64,000 bases of DNA from contig SEAD01000002.1 in NCBI GenBank assembly GCA_004173355.1, positions 1 to 64,000 of the forward strand. Direction: 5' to 3'. This document shows positions 19,013 to 27,908 of the stretch, in pieces; position 1 is the first letter of the stretch, and every line of letters begins with the position of its first letter. The DNA comes from Chitinophagaceae bacterium (GTDB lineage: Bacteria > Bacteroidota > Bacteroidia > Chitinophagales > Chitinophagaceae). Under the pieces are notes generated by a model. The model searched no databases, had not been told where the DNA came from, and worked only from the letters and a program-made list of their open reading frames with translations. The translations under genes were made by a program, and so were the position numbers.

Positions 19013-20239
19013 ATGAAAGTTTACAATTCGAAAACGAAAAGGGAGACTGTTCCGGCTGCATTAGGCCGAAGGAAGGCCTTGAAAATCCTGTCCGCTATTT
19101 CGGTGGGTGCGGCTTTACCCGCGCAATTACTGGCAAATGAAACTGCAGGCAGCCAACCGGTAAGTAAGATTGGTCCCAGGCTCAGGAAAATTGCCACCGA
19201 GGAGGCCTGGTGTATTCCGGAAATAGCAGAAAGCCTGAAAGCTATGTCAAGGAAAGGCGGCAGCAACCTTGATTACAAGCTGCTCGCCCAAATTTACGAT
19301 GCACCAGCTGTCCCGGTTGTACAACAGGGTGCAGCTGCAAACCAGACTGCCAATCGTGATGCCTCAGCGGGCCTTATGCTCCCTAAATTATTGGATACAG
19401 AGAAAGCCAGAATAGATGATATGAACACAAACGGGGTTGATATACATCTTTTATCTGTTGCTCTCCCGGGTGTTCAGATATTTGAGCAAAACCAGGCAGA
19501 AGGATTAGCGAAGCTGGCAAATGACAAATTGCATGAGGTCATTAAAAAAAATCCGGACAGGTATGCCGGATTGGCTTGTTTCGCCCCTCAAAATCCCGTT
19601 AATGCCGCAAAGGAGATGGACAGGGCGGTTAATGGGTTGAAGCTGAACGGGTTTCTTGTAAACTCACACACCGATAATATCTATTTCGATGACGAGAAGA
19701 TGTGGCCAATTCTGGAAGCGGCCGAAGCGTTAGGTTATCCGTTATACATCCACCCACGTGCACCTTCTGATGGCATGGCGCTGCCCTTTCAGGATTATCG
19801 GTTGGAAGGGGCCGTGTGGGGTTATGGGGTGGAAACAAGCACACATATTATTCGAATGATCGTCGGTGGGGTGTTTGATCGCTTCCCGAAATTACAGATT
19901 GTTATCGGACACATGGGTGAAGCATTGCCGTTCTGGCTTGGTAGATTGGATTTTATGGCAAGGCCAGGTGCAAGGGCAGGCCGAAAAAACCAATTGAAGC
20001 CGAGCGAGTATTTCCAACGAAATATATTTATAACTACAAGTGGCGTGGAGGATCCGTTAGCCTTGCAATATTGTATTGACAAAATAGGCGCTGACAGGAT
20101 TATGTGGGCTATAGATTACCCGTTCCAGCCAACGGCTCCTGCTGTGGCTTTCATTGAGTCTGCTCCGATATCTGATGAAAACCGGCAGAAAATCGCCCAT
20201 ACAAATGCTGAAAGGATTTTTAAGATCGGGATGAAGTGA
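19013..20239 (+). CDS. Exported amidohydrolase (ACMSD/dihydroxybenzoate-decarboxylase-like)
   Basis: A 408-aa protein with a Tat-like N-terminus (GRRKALKILSAISVGAALPAQLLA, Arg pair at 19-20). The catalytic domain is the TIM-barrel amidohydrolase-2 type seen in ACMSD, gamma-resorcylate and 2,3-dihydroxybenzoate decarboxylases: KIATEEAWCIPEIA at the first strand, LYIHPRAP, VIGHMGEALPFWLGRLDF, and MWAIDYPFQP near the end, which supply the usual His, His and Asp metal or catalytic ligands. The first motif has EEAW where the family commonly has a His after the Glu pair, so metal binding or mechanism may differ. Export is uncommon for this family. It is flanked by the TonB-receptor operon and an AraC-SDR pair. 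Confidence 0.8.
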   Translation: MKVYNSKTKRETVPAALGRRKALKILSAISVGAALPAQLLANETAGSQPVSKIGPRLRKIATEEAWCIPEIAESLKAMSRKGGSNLDYKLLAQIYDAPAVPVVQQGAAANQTANRDASAGLMLPKLLDTEKARIDDMNTNGVDIHLLSVALPGVQIFEQNQAEGLAKLANDKLHEVIKKNPDRYAGLACFAPQNPVNAAKEMDRAVNGLKLNGFLVNSHTDNIYFDDEKMWPILEAAEALGYPLYIHPRAPSDGMALPFQDYRLEGAVWGYGVETSTHIIRMIVGGVFDRFPKLQIVIGHMGEALPFWLGRLDFMARPGARAGRKNQLKPSEYFQRNIFITTSGVEDPLALQYCIDKIGADRIMWAIDYPFQPTAPAVAFIESAPISDENRQKIAHTNAERIFKIGMK

Positions 20240-20328
20240 ACAGCTAACAACCGCCGACTTAGTACCGCCCAGGCTTAAAACAATCCAGCATTTCTGGTAC
20301 AAGACTTTCTTTCGTGGTCAAAACAAAA

Positions 20329-21246
20329 CTACTTTACTTCCCGGCGGAACAGGATCGGTGAAATATTTGTCCGCTGCCTGAATAATTTATTAAACGACTG
20401 GGGGTGCTCAAAACCCAGACGGTAAGCAATCTCTGCGGTTGTCAGGGATGTCTGGCTCAACAGCATTTTTGCTTTTTCAATCAAAGAAAGGTGTATATGT
20501 TGCTGGGTGGTCTTACCGGTAATTGCTTTCAGCATATCTGAAAGATAACGCTGGGATACGTTCAGGTGCATGGCGATGTCCTGTGGTGAAGGCAATCCGC
20601 CGGATAAACTGGTTTGCTGATCAAAGTATTCCTCCAGCCAGCTATTCATTTTTGTAACCAGGTCATGATGCAGATTCTTCCTTGTCTGGAATTGCCTGTT
20701 GTAGAATCTGTTACTATGGTTCATCAGCAGTTCAATTTGGGAAACGAGCACCTCTTCACTGAACTGATCAATATCATGCGCTAATTCTTCTGAAATAGCG
20801 TGGAAAAGGGTCAGCATCGTCTGTTTCTCTTTTTCAGAGAGGAATAAAGCTTCCGATACATCGTAGGAGAAAAATCCGTACTGATGAATGCGCTGGGCCA
20901 GTGGATGCCGGTCCAGCAGTTCCTTGTGAAAATAAAGTGCGTAACCTTCGTAATCATCGGGATCGGATGATTTCAACACAGACTGCCCGGCCGCAAGGAA
21001 AGCCATTCCGCCTTCCTTGAAATCGTATGTCCCCGGTCCGTACCTGATACTTCCCTTGTAGGTTAATTTGAAAGAGATTTTATAAAAATCCAAAACAAAC
21101 CACCTGTCGGCATCACCCATGTCGATCTTTGCCTGGTCATAGTTAACCAGCCCAATCAAAGGATGAGCGGGTGGCTGCAGTCCCATATGACGCATCAGGT
21201 CTGTAATGCTGCTGAATTGTAAAGCTGCTTCAGAAGATGGCTCCAT
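20329..21246 (-). CDS. AraC-family transcription regulator
   Basis: A 305-aa regulator with an N-terminal sensing part (YDFKEGGMAFLAAGQSVLKS) and two C-terminal helix-turn-helix units: PSPQDIAMHLNVSQRYLSDMLKAI and TSLTTAEIAYRLGFEHPQSFNKLFRQRTNISPILFRRE. It is similar in organisation to the AraC protein at 9909 (both share the LFLNxxNRFYNRQF-type linker), so the two are likely paralogues. It follows the SDR gene by 32 bp on the same strand and is probably co-transcribed with it. Its target is likely the SDR operon or the amidohydrolase next door. Confidence 0.92.
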   Translation of the reverse strand: MEPSSEAALQFSSITDLMRHMGLQPPAHPLIGLVNYDQAKIDMGDADRWFVLDFYKISFKLTYKGSIRYGPGTYDFKEGGMAFLAAGQSVLKSSDPDDYEGYALYFHKELLDRHPLAQRIHQYGFFSYDVSEALFLSEKEKQTMLTLFHAISEELAHDIDQFSEEVLVSQIELLMNHSNRFYNRQFQTRKNLHHDLVTKMNSWLEEYFDQQTSLSGGLPSPQDIAMHLNVSQRYLSDMLKAITGKTTQQHIHLSLIEKAKMLLSQTSLTTAEIAYRLGFEHPQSFNKLFRQRTNISPILFRREVK

Positions 21247-21278
21247 AATCTGTAAAATTAGCTCAATACGATGTTTTA

Positions 21279-22019
21279 TTATCCCTGGACGGATGGACGT
21301 ATCACGATGTCGCCAATGTCTACATTCCCCGGTTGTGAAACTGCATAGGCCACTGCCTGTGCAATGGAGTCCGCCGGAATAGAAATCTGGTCTGCTTTTT
21401 CCTGACTTGCCTCACGGATGGCCTCATTCCGGATATTACTCACGAACTCCGATTGTACATACCCGGGCGAAATACCGGTTACCCGCCAGCGTCCATCTGA
21501 CTCCTGACGCAAAGCCTCGCTGATTGTCCGTACTGCATTTTTAGTACCAGCGTATACTCCCATCGCGGGCACGATGGCTATTCCGGCGGTGGATATGATA
21601 TTAATGATATGTCCCGAACCTTGTTTTTTAAATTGTGGCAGCGCAGCGGCAATGCCATATAGAGTACCCTTTATATTGACGTCGATCATCTGTTGCCATC
21701 CTTCGATATCCAGGTCTTCCATTTTGGAGAGTTGTGCGATACCTGCGTTATTGACCATCACATCCAATCCTTCAAAACGGTCTATTGCTAACGCCACGAG
21801 CTTTTGCAAATCTTCCCGGTTCGTCACATCCGTTTCGCGCCAGGCAACCTGTCCGCCATAGCTTTGAATGGCGGCAGCCAGGTTCTGCAGCCTGTCGGCC
21901 CTGCGCGCTCCAATCACAACTTTCGCACCCCCTGCGGCAAGCAATTCTGCCGTTGCTTTGCCGATACCACTACTGGCACCGGTGATCACCACCACTTTAT
22001 TTTTTAGTCCGTTTTGCAT
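21279..22019 (-). CDS. Short-chain dehydrogenase/reductase (classical SDR)
   Basis: A 246-aa cytoplasmic oxidoreductase. The NAD(P)-binding motif is VITGASSGIG (residues 11-20). NNAG is at 90-93. The active site has Ser143 (IISTAG) and the YxxxK pair Tyr156 and Lys160 (YAGTK). The basic ARRADR after the second strand suggests NADP preference. It probably reduces a small carbonyl or oxidises an alcohol. It is first in a two-gene unit with the AraC gene. Confidence 0.93.
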   Translation of the reverse strand: MQNGLKNKVVVITGASSGIGKATAELLAAGGAKVVIGARRADRLQNLAAAIQSYGGQVAWRETDVTNREDLQKLVALAIDRFEGLDVMVNNAGIAQLSKMEDLDIEGWQQMIDVNIKGTLYGIAAALPQFKKQGSGHIINIISTAGIAIVPAMGVYAGTKNAVRTISEALRQESDGRWRVTGISPGYVQSEFVSNIRNEAIREASQEKADQISIPADSIAQAVAYAVSQPGNVDIGDIVIRPSVQG

Positions 22020-22390
22020 TTTATGTTTGTTTTAAACACAAAGTTGCGCATAAACCTCCGGCATTGAGTTGCCGGTTTAGCCGTATGTGTAGCCGATTTG
22101 GCGGGCCGGCGCTGTTTCCATAAAGCCCGGCCAGCCAATGCGTCGGCCATGCGTGCCCGGAAAGACGACGCTTGGCCACCTTGGATTTCCCGGTTTATAA
22201 AACAGGTTAATTTTCCCGTTTTTTTGTACGCAATGAGTAATTTTTACCTCCAACCAAACCGGGAACAAATCGATCAAAGTATTATGTAAGGCGGATTTCC
22301 CCTGTTCCCGATCTTACAATCAAAATCAAGTGTTCTGCACAGACTTTGATTGACAGATTGCAGAATATAAATACATAAACAAACCCTTTA
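22020..22390. other. Divergent intergenic region, 371 bp
   Basis: Lies between the SDR gene (minus) and the GAF kinase (plus). It holds a hairpin-like repeat CCGGCA (22058-22063) and TGCCGG (22070-22075) with flanking AAACC and TTT that extend it imperfectly. No gene is supported in the short open frames here, and I found no clear TAnnTTTG element. Confidence 0.4.
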
Positions 22391-23956
22391 ATGGATATCC
22401 CTGCCTCCAAGGAATTGCCTTTATCTGATGATTCAGCGGAGAATGCCCGTATAAACGCGCTTCAGGGTTATTCTATTCTCGATACCCTGGAAGAAAAGGA
22501 TTTTGATGAACTCACTGGACTTGCCGCTGCGATTTGTGATATCCCCGTAGCACTGGTGAGCCTGGTAGACCGCGAACGCCAGTGGTTTAAATCCCATCAT
22601 GGCATTCCCCTCCGTGAGACAGACCGATCAATGTCTTTTTGCGCCCATGCTATAAATGACCCTTCAAATGTTATGCTTGTGCCGGACGCACGCCAGGATA
22701 TTCGGTTTGCAACTAACCCGTTGGTAACGGGGAATCCGCATATCGTTTTTTACATGGGCGTGCCCCTTGTAAGCCTGGAGGGGTTTGCGTTGGGAACGTT
22801 GTGTGTGATTGACCAGCGTCCCCGGGAACTGACCGATGCCCAGGTCAAATCCCTTTCTGTACTGGCCCGACAGGTAATGGATAAACTGGAGTTGCGTAAA
22901 CAATCGCTCGCCCTCGAAGAAGCAAATGGTATCCTGTCCTCTGCAATGCAGCTGGCACGCTTAGGTACATTTGTTTACGACCAGAAACTGAAAAAACTGG
23001 ATGCTGACGAGCAGTTTTGCCGGATGTTCTCTGTAAAAAACAGTTCACTCTCCATGGAAAGCGTCTGGACCAATGTGCCTTCCGAGGAGAGACGTCGGAT
23101 GAAATTGCTCATACGGCAGGCTTCCGATGATGGCGGTGAATTTTCCAGCGAGTTCCGTATGCTGGCTGGCGAACAGCCGATGCGCTGGTGTTCCGTGTCG
23201 GGCAGGGTGTTGTTGGCCACGGAAGTGCAATCGGGTAAAGTCATTGGTGTGGTGCAGGATATCAGCGACAGGAAGGAGCGGCAGCAGGCGAAAGATGCCT
23301 TCCTTGGGGCGGTAAGTCATGAACTTAAAACGCCTATTACAGCGCTCAAATCCGGACTCCAGCTGTTCCGGACATATCATCAGCAGTTATCAAAGGAGGC
23401 ACTGATGGGTTTGATCGAACGATCTGTTCGCAGTGTCGACCGGATCAACGGCCTGGTGGATGACCTGCTGCAAATGCATTTCCTGCATGAACGGCAGATT
23501 GTCTCCGGGAAGGAACGCCTGAATCTGTATGAACTGATCGGTCAATGCATTGATGACCTTCCGGACTACAGCCAGCGGCTGCAACTGGGTGGGGAACAGG
23601 ATTGTTTCGTGTATGGCGACCGGAAACAACTGGAGCAGGTTGTGCACAACCTGATAGATCATGCGCTTCAGCGCACGCGTAAAAAAGGCTTATTGATTAA
23701 TCTTGACTGTGAGCCAGGGTATGTGAAGGTGACAATAGGGCCGGTTTATTATATAGATAACCCTTCTGAAGCTGCTTTGTTCCGGCGTTATTCCATAACC
23801 GACCTGCCGCGTCTGAAAAAAACCGGTCTGGCAGTTGGCTTATATCTTTGTTCTGAAATTATACTGGAACATGAGGGGACTATCGGAGTTGATCCACTGG
23901 AAGAGTTATCGAACCAGTTATGGTTCCGTCTCCGGCTGGCTCCTGCCAGCTCTTAA
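22391..23956 (+). CDS. GAF-PAS sensor kinase with degenerate ATP-binding domain
   Basis: A 521-aa protein. Domain order: GAF (about 20-165, RINALQGYSILDTLEEKDFDELTGLAAAICD, MSFCAHAI, VPLVSLEGFALGTLCVID), a PAS-like domain (about 183-293) and a HisKA dimerisation helix with the phospho-acceptor His310 (FLGAVSHELKTPITALKSG). A HATPase-like end runs from about 400 to 515. The ATP domain looks damaged: the N-box reads VVHNLIDHAL rather than N-x-x-x-NA, the D-x-G-x-G box is replaced by VTIGPVYYIDNPSEAALF, while the last glycine motif survives as GLAVGLYLCSEII. It may have lost kinase activity and work as a partner or phosphatase. It is cytosolic, with no membrane segment. Convergent with the LOV kinase (45-bp gap). 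Confidence 0.85.
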   Translation: MDIPASKELPLSDDSAENARINALQGYSILDTLEEKDFDELTGLAAAICDIPVALVSLVDRERQWFKSHHGIPLRETDRSMSFCAHAINDPSNVMLVPDARQDIRFATNPLVTGNPHIVFYMGVPLVSLEGFALGTLCVIDQRPRELTDAQVKSLSVLARQVMDKLELRKQSLALEEANGILSSAMQLARLGTFVYDQKLKKLDADEQFCRMFSVKNSSLSMESVWTNVPSEERRRMKLLIRQASDDGGEFSSEFRMLAGEQPMRWCSVSGRVLLATEVQSGKVIGVVQDISDRKERQQAKDAFLGAVSHELKTPITALKSGLQLFRTYHQQLSKEALMGLIERSVRSVDRINGLVDDLLQMHFLHERQIVSGKERLNLYELIGQCIDDLPDYSQRLQLGGEQDCFVYGDRKQLEQVVHNLIDHALQRTRKKGLLINLDCEPGYVKVTIGPVYYIDNPSEAALFRRYSITDLPRLKKTGLAVGLYLCSEIILEHEGTIGVDPLEELSNQLWFRLRLAPASS

Positions 23957-24001
23957 AAATCTGTCAACATAATTTACAACAACGTGATCCTGGTTTTGCA
24001 A

Positions 24002-25549
24002 TCAGAGGGATTGATTGACAGGTATAGTGAAACTGAACGTCGAACCTTCCCCATGGGTGCTTTCCACCCACAGTGAACCATTGTGATTTTTTATAATCTG
24101 GTCGCAGATGTAAAGGCCTATTCCCATCCCCGGATATTTCATCTGGATGTGCTGCGAGCGGAAAAACCGGTCGAACACGTGTTTTTTCTCGTCCTCGCTG
24201 ATTCCCACTCCCTTGTCTGTGACCGAAAGTTTGACGTAATCGCCCACACGACCGATATAAACGTTTACCTCACTGCTGTTGTCCGAGTACTTGATAGCAT
24301 TGGAAAGCAGGTTCACGATCACCTGCACCAGGTGTCCTTCATCCAGCAGCAATTTTACATCCGTGGAACCTTCCAGTTTGATTATGCGATCCGGAACAGT
24401 ATCGCCGAATTCGAAAATTGTTTCCCGCACCAACAGGTCAAAATCATACTCTTCCATCAGCAATTTGACACTTCCGCTCTGGATCCGGGCCATATCGAGT
24501 AATTCCGATATGAGGTTATTCAGTCTTTCGGCAGATTTTTCTGTTTTCGCCAGTATGTTTACCAGTCGAGGGTTTGTATCCGCTTTTACCAGTGTTGAAG
24601 CCACCTGGATATATCCTTTGATCGTTGTCAGGGGTGTTTTCAGTTCATGGCTGGCAATAGAAAGAAAGTCGTCTTTTCGCATTTCCATAGCCCTTCGCTC
24701 CGTTATGTCTTCGATCGCCAGGAGAATGCGGTCTTTGTACTTGCCTTCAAGCTCTACCCGGTATGCATTCAGCAACATCAGTTTCTTGCCGATTGTCGGG
24801 AAATCATGTTCAACTTCAAAGTCAAGTACCGGATTGGAGGTCGGCAGCACCTGATCCAGCAGCACCCGGAGTTGTTCACTGTTCCATTGACCATTGCCCA
24901 GTTCAAACAGGCTCCTGCCTTTGGTTTCTTCAAGGGTAACCTGGAAGACGCGCAAGAAGTGATGGTTGACACTTAAAACAATCAGGTCAGGAGAAAGAAC
25001 AATCAGGCTTTCGCGGACGGTTTCAATAATGCTGGCGAGGTATTGCTCGTTTTCCCTGAGACGCTGGGTGGTTTCGGCAACTTCCCTGGCCATCGCTTCC
25101 CGTTCGTTTACAAGGGTCTCTTCCGCATTTTTCCGCGCGGTAACATCATTCTGGATACCGATAAAAAAACGAATATTGCCTTTGGCGTCTTTAACGGGAG
25201 AGAGATAGAGTTCGTTGTAGAATAAATGCCCGTCTTTTTTATAGTTCCTGAGTTCGACCCTGCACGCTTTGCCGGAGTTGATATGTTCCCGAAGTTTATC
25301 GAGTTCCGGTTGGGCCCGGTCAGTGCCTTGCAGGAACCGGCAATTTCTCCCGATGATTTCCTGGCGTTTATAGCCCGTTATCATTTCGAAGGAGTCATTA
25401 CAAAAGATGATCGGGTTGTCGGGCTGCGTGTTGTCGGTGATCGTTATACCCGCAGTCGTGGAATTGAGGGCTGTAGTCAGGAGGCTTAGCTCCTCCATTG
25501 TATTGAGTCCGGTAAATGGCAGGAGACTGCCCGGAGTATTTTCAATCAT
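24002..25549 (-). CDS. LOV-domain (blue-light) sensor histidine kinase
   Basis: A 515-aa cytosolic kinase. Residues 22-140 are a complete LOV photosensor: NPIIFCNDSFEMITGY, the flavin-adduct motif GRNCRFLQG with Cys70, RNYKKDGHLFYNEL with Asn102 and Asn112, and FFIGIQNDVTA with Gln133. A coiled segment and a second PAS domain (about 165-285) follow. Next is HisKA with His301 (FLSIASHELKTPLTTIKGY), then an intact HATPase (VNLLSNAIKYS, VTDKGVGIS, MGIGLYICDQIIKNH). It should form a flavin-cysteinyl adduct in blue light and change autophosphorylation. No response regulator is encoded in the window, so the output is unknown. Convergent with the GAF kinase. Confidence 0.92.
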   Translation of the reverse strand: MIENTPGSLLPFTGLNTMEELSLLTTALNSTTAGITITDNTQPDNPIIFCNDSFEMITGYKRQEIIGRNCRFLQGTDRAQPELDKLREHINSGKACRVELRNYKKDGHLFYNELYLSPVKDAKGNIRFFIGIQNDVTARKNAEETLVNEREAMAREVAETTQRLRENEQYLASIIETVRESLIVLSPDLIVLSVNHHFLRVFQVTLEETKGRSLFELGNGQWNSEQLRVLLDQVLPTSNPVLDFEVEHDFPTIGKKLMLLNAYRVELEGKYKDRILLAIEDITERRAMEMRKDDFLSIASHELKTPLTTIKGYIQVASTLVKADTNPRLVNILAKTEKSAERLNNLISELLDMARIQSGSVKLLMEEYDFDLLVRETIFEFGDTVPDRIIKLEGSTDVKLLLDEGHLVQVIVNLLSNAIKYSDNSSEVNVYIGRVGDYVKLSVTDKGVGISEDEKKHVFDRFFRSQHIQMKYPGMGIGLYICDQIIKNHNGSLWVESTHGEGSTFSFTIPVNQSL

Positions 25550-25738
25550 GCTTTAATCAGAGTTTCGGGGACGAATTTACGATTTCAGAGCAGAAATTGG
25601 GGTCAGGCAAGTGACGATTGCTTAAATCCGGGAAAACCTGTAAGGTTAAGCAGGCTTGAACTTCCGCCCGTGCACGGTTGCGACCTGACTATTTAAGTTT
25701 CAGCAAAATTCCTTGGGAATGTCGAATGTAATTTCCTG

Positions 25739-26512
25739 TCAGACTCCCTTGCGCAGACTTTCGGCGTAAGCATCGGGGAGTTCACTGTTTTCCACTGCTT
25801 TTGCTGCCGTTTCAATATCGTATTCAAAACGGATGAACTCCACCGCAACGCTATCAGCCTGCAGCAGGTCGCTATTTTCATTGACAGTAATTATTACATA
25901 ACCACCCCGTGGATCGCTGTCTTTTGGTTTTCCGACAGACCCTATGTTGACGGCATGCCTGTGCCTGGTTATGCCCTCATTGGTCTCGCTGATGATTCGA
26001 TGATAGGGTTTGTGTGTATGCCCAAAACACATGAGATCTGCATCCGCATCCTGCATGATTCTCAACAGGCTTTTTTCATCACGGTCTTCGAAAAGATATT
26101 CGTTGATCCTGCGGGGACTGCCATGCACGAGTAACAAATTCAATTTATCATTGTTGAGACGGAACTCAATCCTGATATGTGCCGGGAGGGTGCGTAAGTA
26201 GTGTCGTTCTGCCTCGCCGATTATGCTATTGGTGAAGGCGATTGACACCGCGCCATTCTGTTTTTCGATGTCGGTTTTGTAGGCGCAACCGCAATCATCG
26301 CTGGATCTTCCGATTCCGAAATCATAGTTCCCGGAAATTGTCGGGATATTCCTTCTTTTTATTTCCTGCACTACTTCATTGGGCCAGATGTTATAACCTA
26401 CCAGGTCGCCGAGACAGTAAATAGAGTCTGCATTATGTTTTTTGATGTCCTCGAAAAACGCTTCCAACGCAGGGAGGTTTGCGTGGATGTCTGAGAAAAG
26501 AATAATTTTCAT
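25739..26512 (-). CDS. Metallophosphoesterase (YfcE/MJ0936-like)
   Basis: A 257-aa calcineurin-like phosphoesterase. All metal-binding motifs are visible in order: FSDIHANLPALEAF (D-x-H), LGDLVGYNIWPNE (GD), TISGNYDFG (GN-D type), LLVHGSPRRINEY (H) and MCFGHTHKPYHR (GHTH). The length and the FSDIHAN start match cytosolic phosphodiesterases of this family. It starts 23 bp after the arsM stop on the same strand, so it is likely the third gene of the arsR-arsM unit. A link to arsenic metabolism is unproven. Its substrate is unknown. Confidence 0.9.
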   Translation of the reverse strand: MKIILFSDIHANLPALEAFFEDIKKHNADSIYCLGDLVGYNIWPNEVVQEIKRRNIPTISGNYDFGIGRSSDDCGCAYKTDIEKQNGAVSIAFTNSIIGEAERHYLRTLPAHIRIEFRLNNDKLNLLLVHGSPRRINEYLFEDRDEKSLLRIMQDADADLMCFGHTHKPYHRIISETNEGITRHRHAVNIGSVGKPKDSDPRGGYVIITVNENSDLLQADSVAVEFIRFEYDIETAAKAVENSELPDAYAESLRKGV

Positions 26513-26535
26513 GATACCTCAGTTTTACTGTAACA

Positions 26536-27372
26536 TCATCCAGGTGTGCAGCAAGCTCCTGCATCACCGGGTTTTTCGCCGTAAACGGTAATACTGAAGA
26601 TGCCTGTTGAACCGCCTTTAAAAGAATTGATTTCATCCGGGCTCATGTATTTTGCAAGGATATCATCCGGAATCACAATCGGTTTTTTTTTTTGTACGGT
26701 AATGCCGTTAAAGCCGGTCTGTTCAATAAACCGGAGGTAGTCGTCTTTCTGTATTGCGCCAGACACGCATCCTGCGTACATTTCCGCATCCTTTTTTAAT
26801 GCCTCAGGAAGTTCTCCCGACAGGACGATATCCGATATGCTGAAGTGACCTCCGGGTTTTAATACGCGGAATACTTCTTTAAGCACCGCAGGTTTGTCCG
26901 GAACAAGGTTCAATACACAGTTGCTGACAATGACGTCTGCGATACCTGATGCCACCGGCATGTCCTCAATATCGCCCTGTCGGAACTCGACATTCTTAAA
27001 TCCCAGTTTGTCTGCGTTGATCCGGGCCTTGTCAATCATCGGAGTGGTAAAGTCTATTCCGATCACTTTGCCTGTTTCCCCGGTCTCCGCCCTTGCTATA
27101 AAGCAGTCGTTACCTGCGCCGGATCCCAGGTCAATTACTGTGTCGCCCGGTTGAATCTTTGCAAATTGCGTTGGCAGGCCACAACCCAGACCCAGATCGG
27201 CATCGGGAACATACCCACCGAGGTCTGTATAGTCGTCGGTCATGATATTATAGACTTCCGTACTGCAGCCTCCCGCCCCGCAACAGGAGGATTGGTTGGC
27301 TTCTTTGTCCTGCAAGGCGATTTCGCTGTACTTCCGACGGACAATTTCTTTGAGTTCGTTATCTTTTTCCAT
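26536..27372 (-). CDS. arsM: Arsenite S-adenosylmethionine methyltransferase
   Basis: A 278-aa ArsM. The SAM-binding motif is VIDLGSGAGNDCFIA (residues 79-93). The Cys residues needed for arsenite are present: an N-terminal pair (30-31, plus 36), Cys64 (GLGCG), Cys152 (SNCVLNLVPDK) and Cys202 (YAGCVSGA). The 50-residue spacing of the last two equals that between the conserved pair in characterised ArsM. It methylates As(III) to volatile or less toxic forms. It is 57 bp downstream of arsR, with its own operator-like element in the gap. The C-terminus has an extra Cys pair (GACCTPG). Confidence 0.95.
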   Translation of the reverse strand: MEKDNELKEIVRRKYSEIALQDKEANQSSCCGAGGCSTEVYNIMTDDYTDLGGYVPDADLGLGCGLPTQFAKIQPGDTVIDLGSGAGNDCFIARAETGETGKVIGIDFTTPMIDKARINADKLGFKNVEFRQGDIEDMPVASGIADVIVSNCVLNLVPDKPAVLKEVFRVLKPGGHFSISDIVLSGELPEALKKDAEMYAGCVSGAIQKDDYLRFIEQTGFNGITVQKKKPIVIPDDILAKYMSPDEINSFKGGSTGIFSITVYGEKPGDAGACCTPG

Positions 27373-27393
27373 TGTGTTGCGTTGTAGATATTC

Positions 27394-27409
27394 ATTGTTA
27401 TATTACGAT
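27394..27409 (-). promoter_or_regulatory. Putative ArsR operator in front of arsM
   Basis: The + strand reads ATTGTTATATTACGAT, 14 of 16 bases identical to the element at 27761-27776 before arsR. It begins 22 bp upstream of the arsM start. Confidence 0.6.
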
Positions 27410-27429
27410 ATACTCGGTCAAAAAAAATG

Positions 27430-27759
27430 CTAACAGCAGTTTTCTCTGCCGGAATATTTCCCGAAAAAGGTTTCAAACATCATTCGGTACTGTTCCCATA
27501 CTTTGGGGTCTATGCAATAGCAGACGCTCGTTCCTTCGATAGTACCCTGGATGATCCCTACATTTTTTAATTCTTTCAGGTGCTGGCTGATTGTTGCCTG
27601 CGCCAGTCCGAGTTCTTCCACAAGATCGCCGCAGATACATGCCTGGGCTTTAACCAGGGTCTGTATAATAGCGATCCGGGCCGGATGTCCAAGTGCCTTC
27701 ATCATGGAGGCAAGTTTGTTCTGTTCTTTCGAGAATATTTCTGACTTCGTCAATCCCAT
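27430..27759 (-). CDS. arsR: ArsR-family arsenic-responsive repressor
   Basis: The Met at 27759 is chosen because MGLTKSEIFSKEQNKLASMMKALGHPARIAII is the usual N-terminus of Bacteroidota ArsR proteins; the open frame to 27882 adds non-homologous residues. The 109-aa protein is a winged-helix repressor: ACICGDLVEELGLAQATISQHLKELKNVGII is the recognition region. Cys41 and Cys43 (CIC), then Cys80 and Cys82, and a terminal Cys pair (108-109) can bind arsenite or antimonite. It likely represses itself and arsM via the twin operator elements. The other element of that pair begins 2 bp upstream of its start. Confidence 0.92.
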   Translation of the reverse strand: MGLTKSEIFSKEQNKLASMMKALGHPARIAIIQTLVKAQACICGDLVEELGLAQATISQHLKELKNVGIIQGTIEGTSVCYCIDPKVWEQYRMMFETFFGKYSGRENCC

Positions 27760-27760
27760 T

Positions 27761-27776
27761 ATTGCAATATTACGAT
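27761..27776 (-). promoter_or_regulatory. Putative ArsR operator in front of arsR
   Basis: The + strand reads ATTGCAATATTACGAT, containing the palindrome TATTGCAATA in its upstream overlap. It almost touches the arsR start codon. It is 14/16 identical to the copy at 27394-27409. Confidence 0.6.
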
Positions 27777-27908
27777 GGATGGGTGATTGTTCCAATTTTT
27801 TTATGGAACATGATCGGGGTGGCGGCCATGCAACGCCGACGCGCGTATGCATCCTCCGGCCAGTTCGCCGGTATCGCCGCACGACAGGCCCTGCCTGGTT
27901 TCCGCAGG

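Noticed and set aside
22351-22372. TTGACA and TATAAA before the GAF kinase as a sigma-70-type promoter
   Set aside because: Only about 10 bp separate the boxes, and Bacteroidota do not normally use this pattern.
24279-24854. Open frame of 191 codons on the + strand
   Set aside because: Antisense to the LOV kinase core; low-complexity translation.
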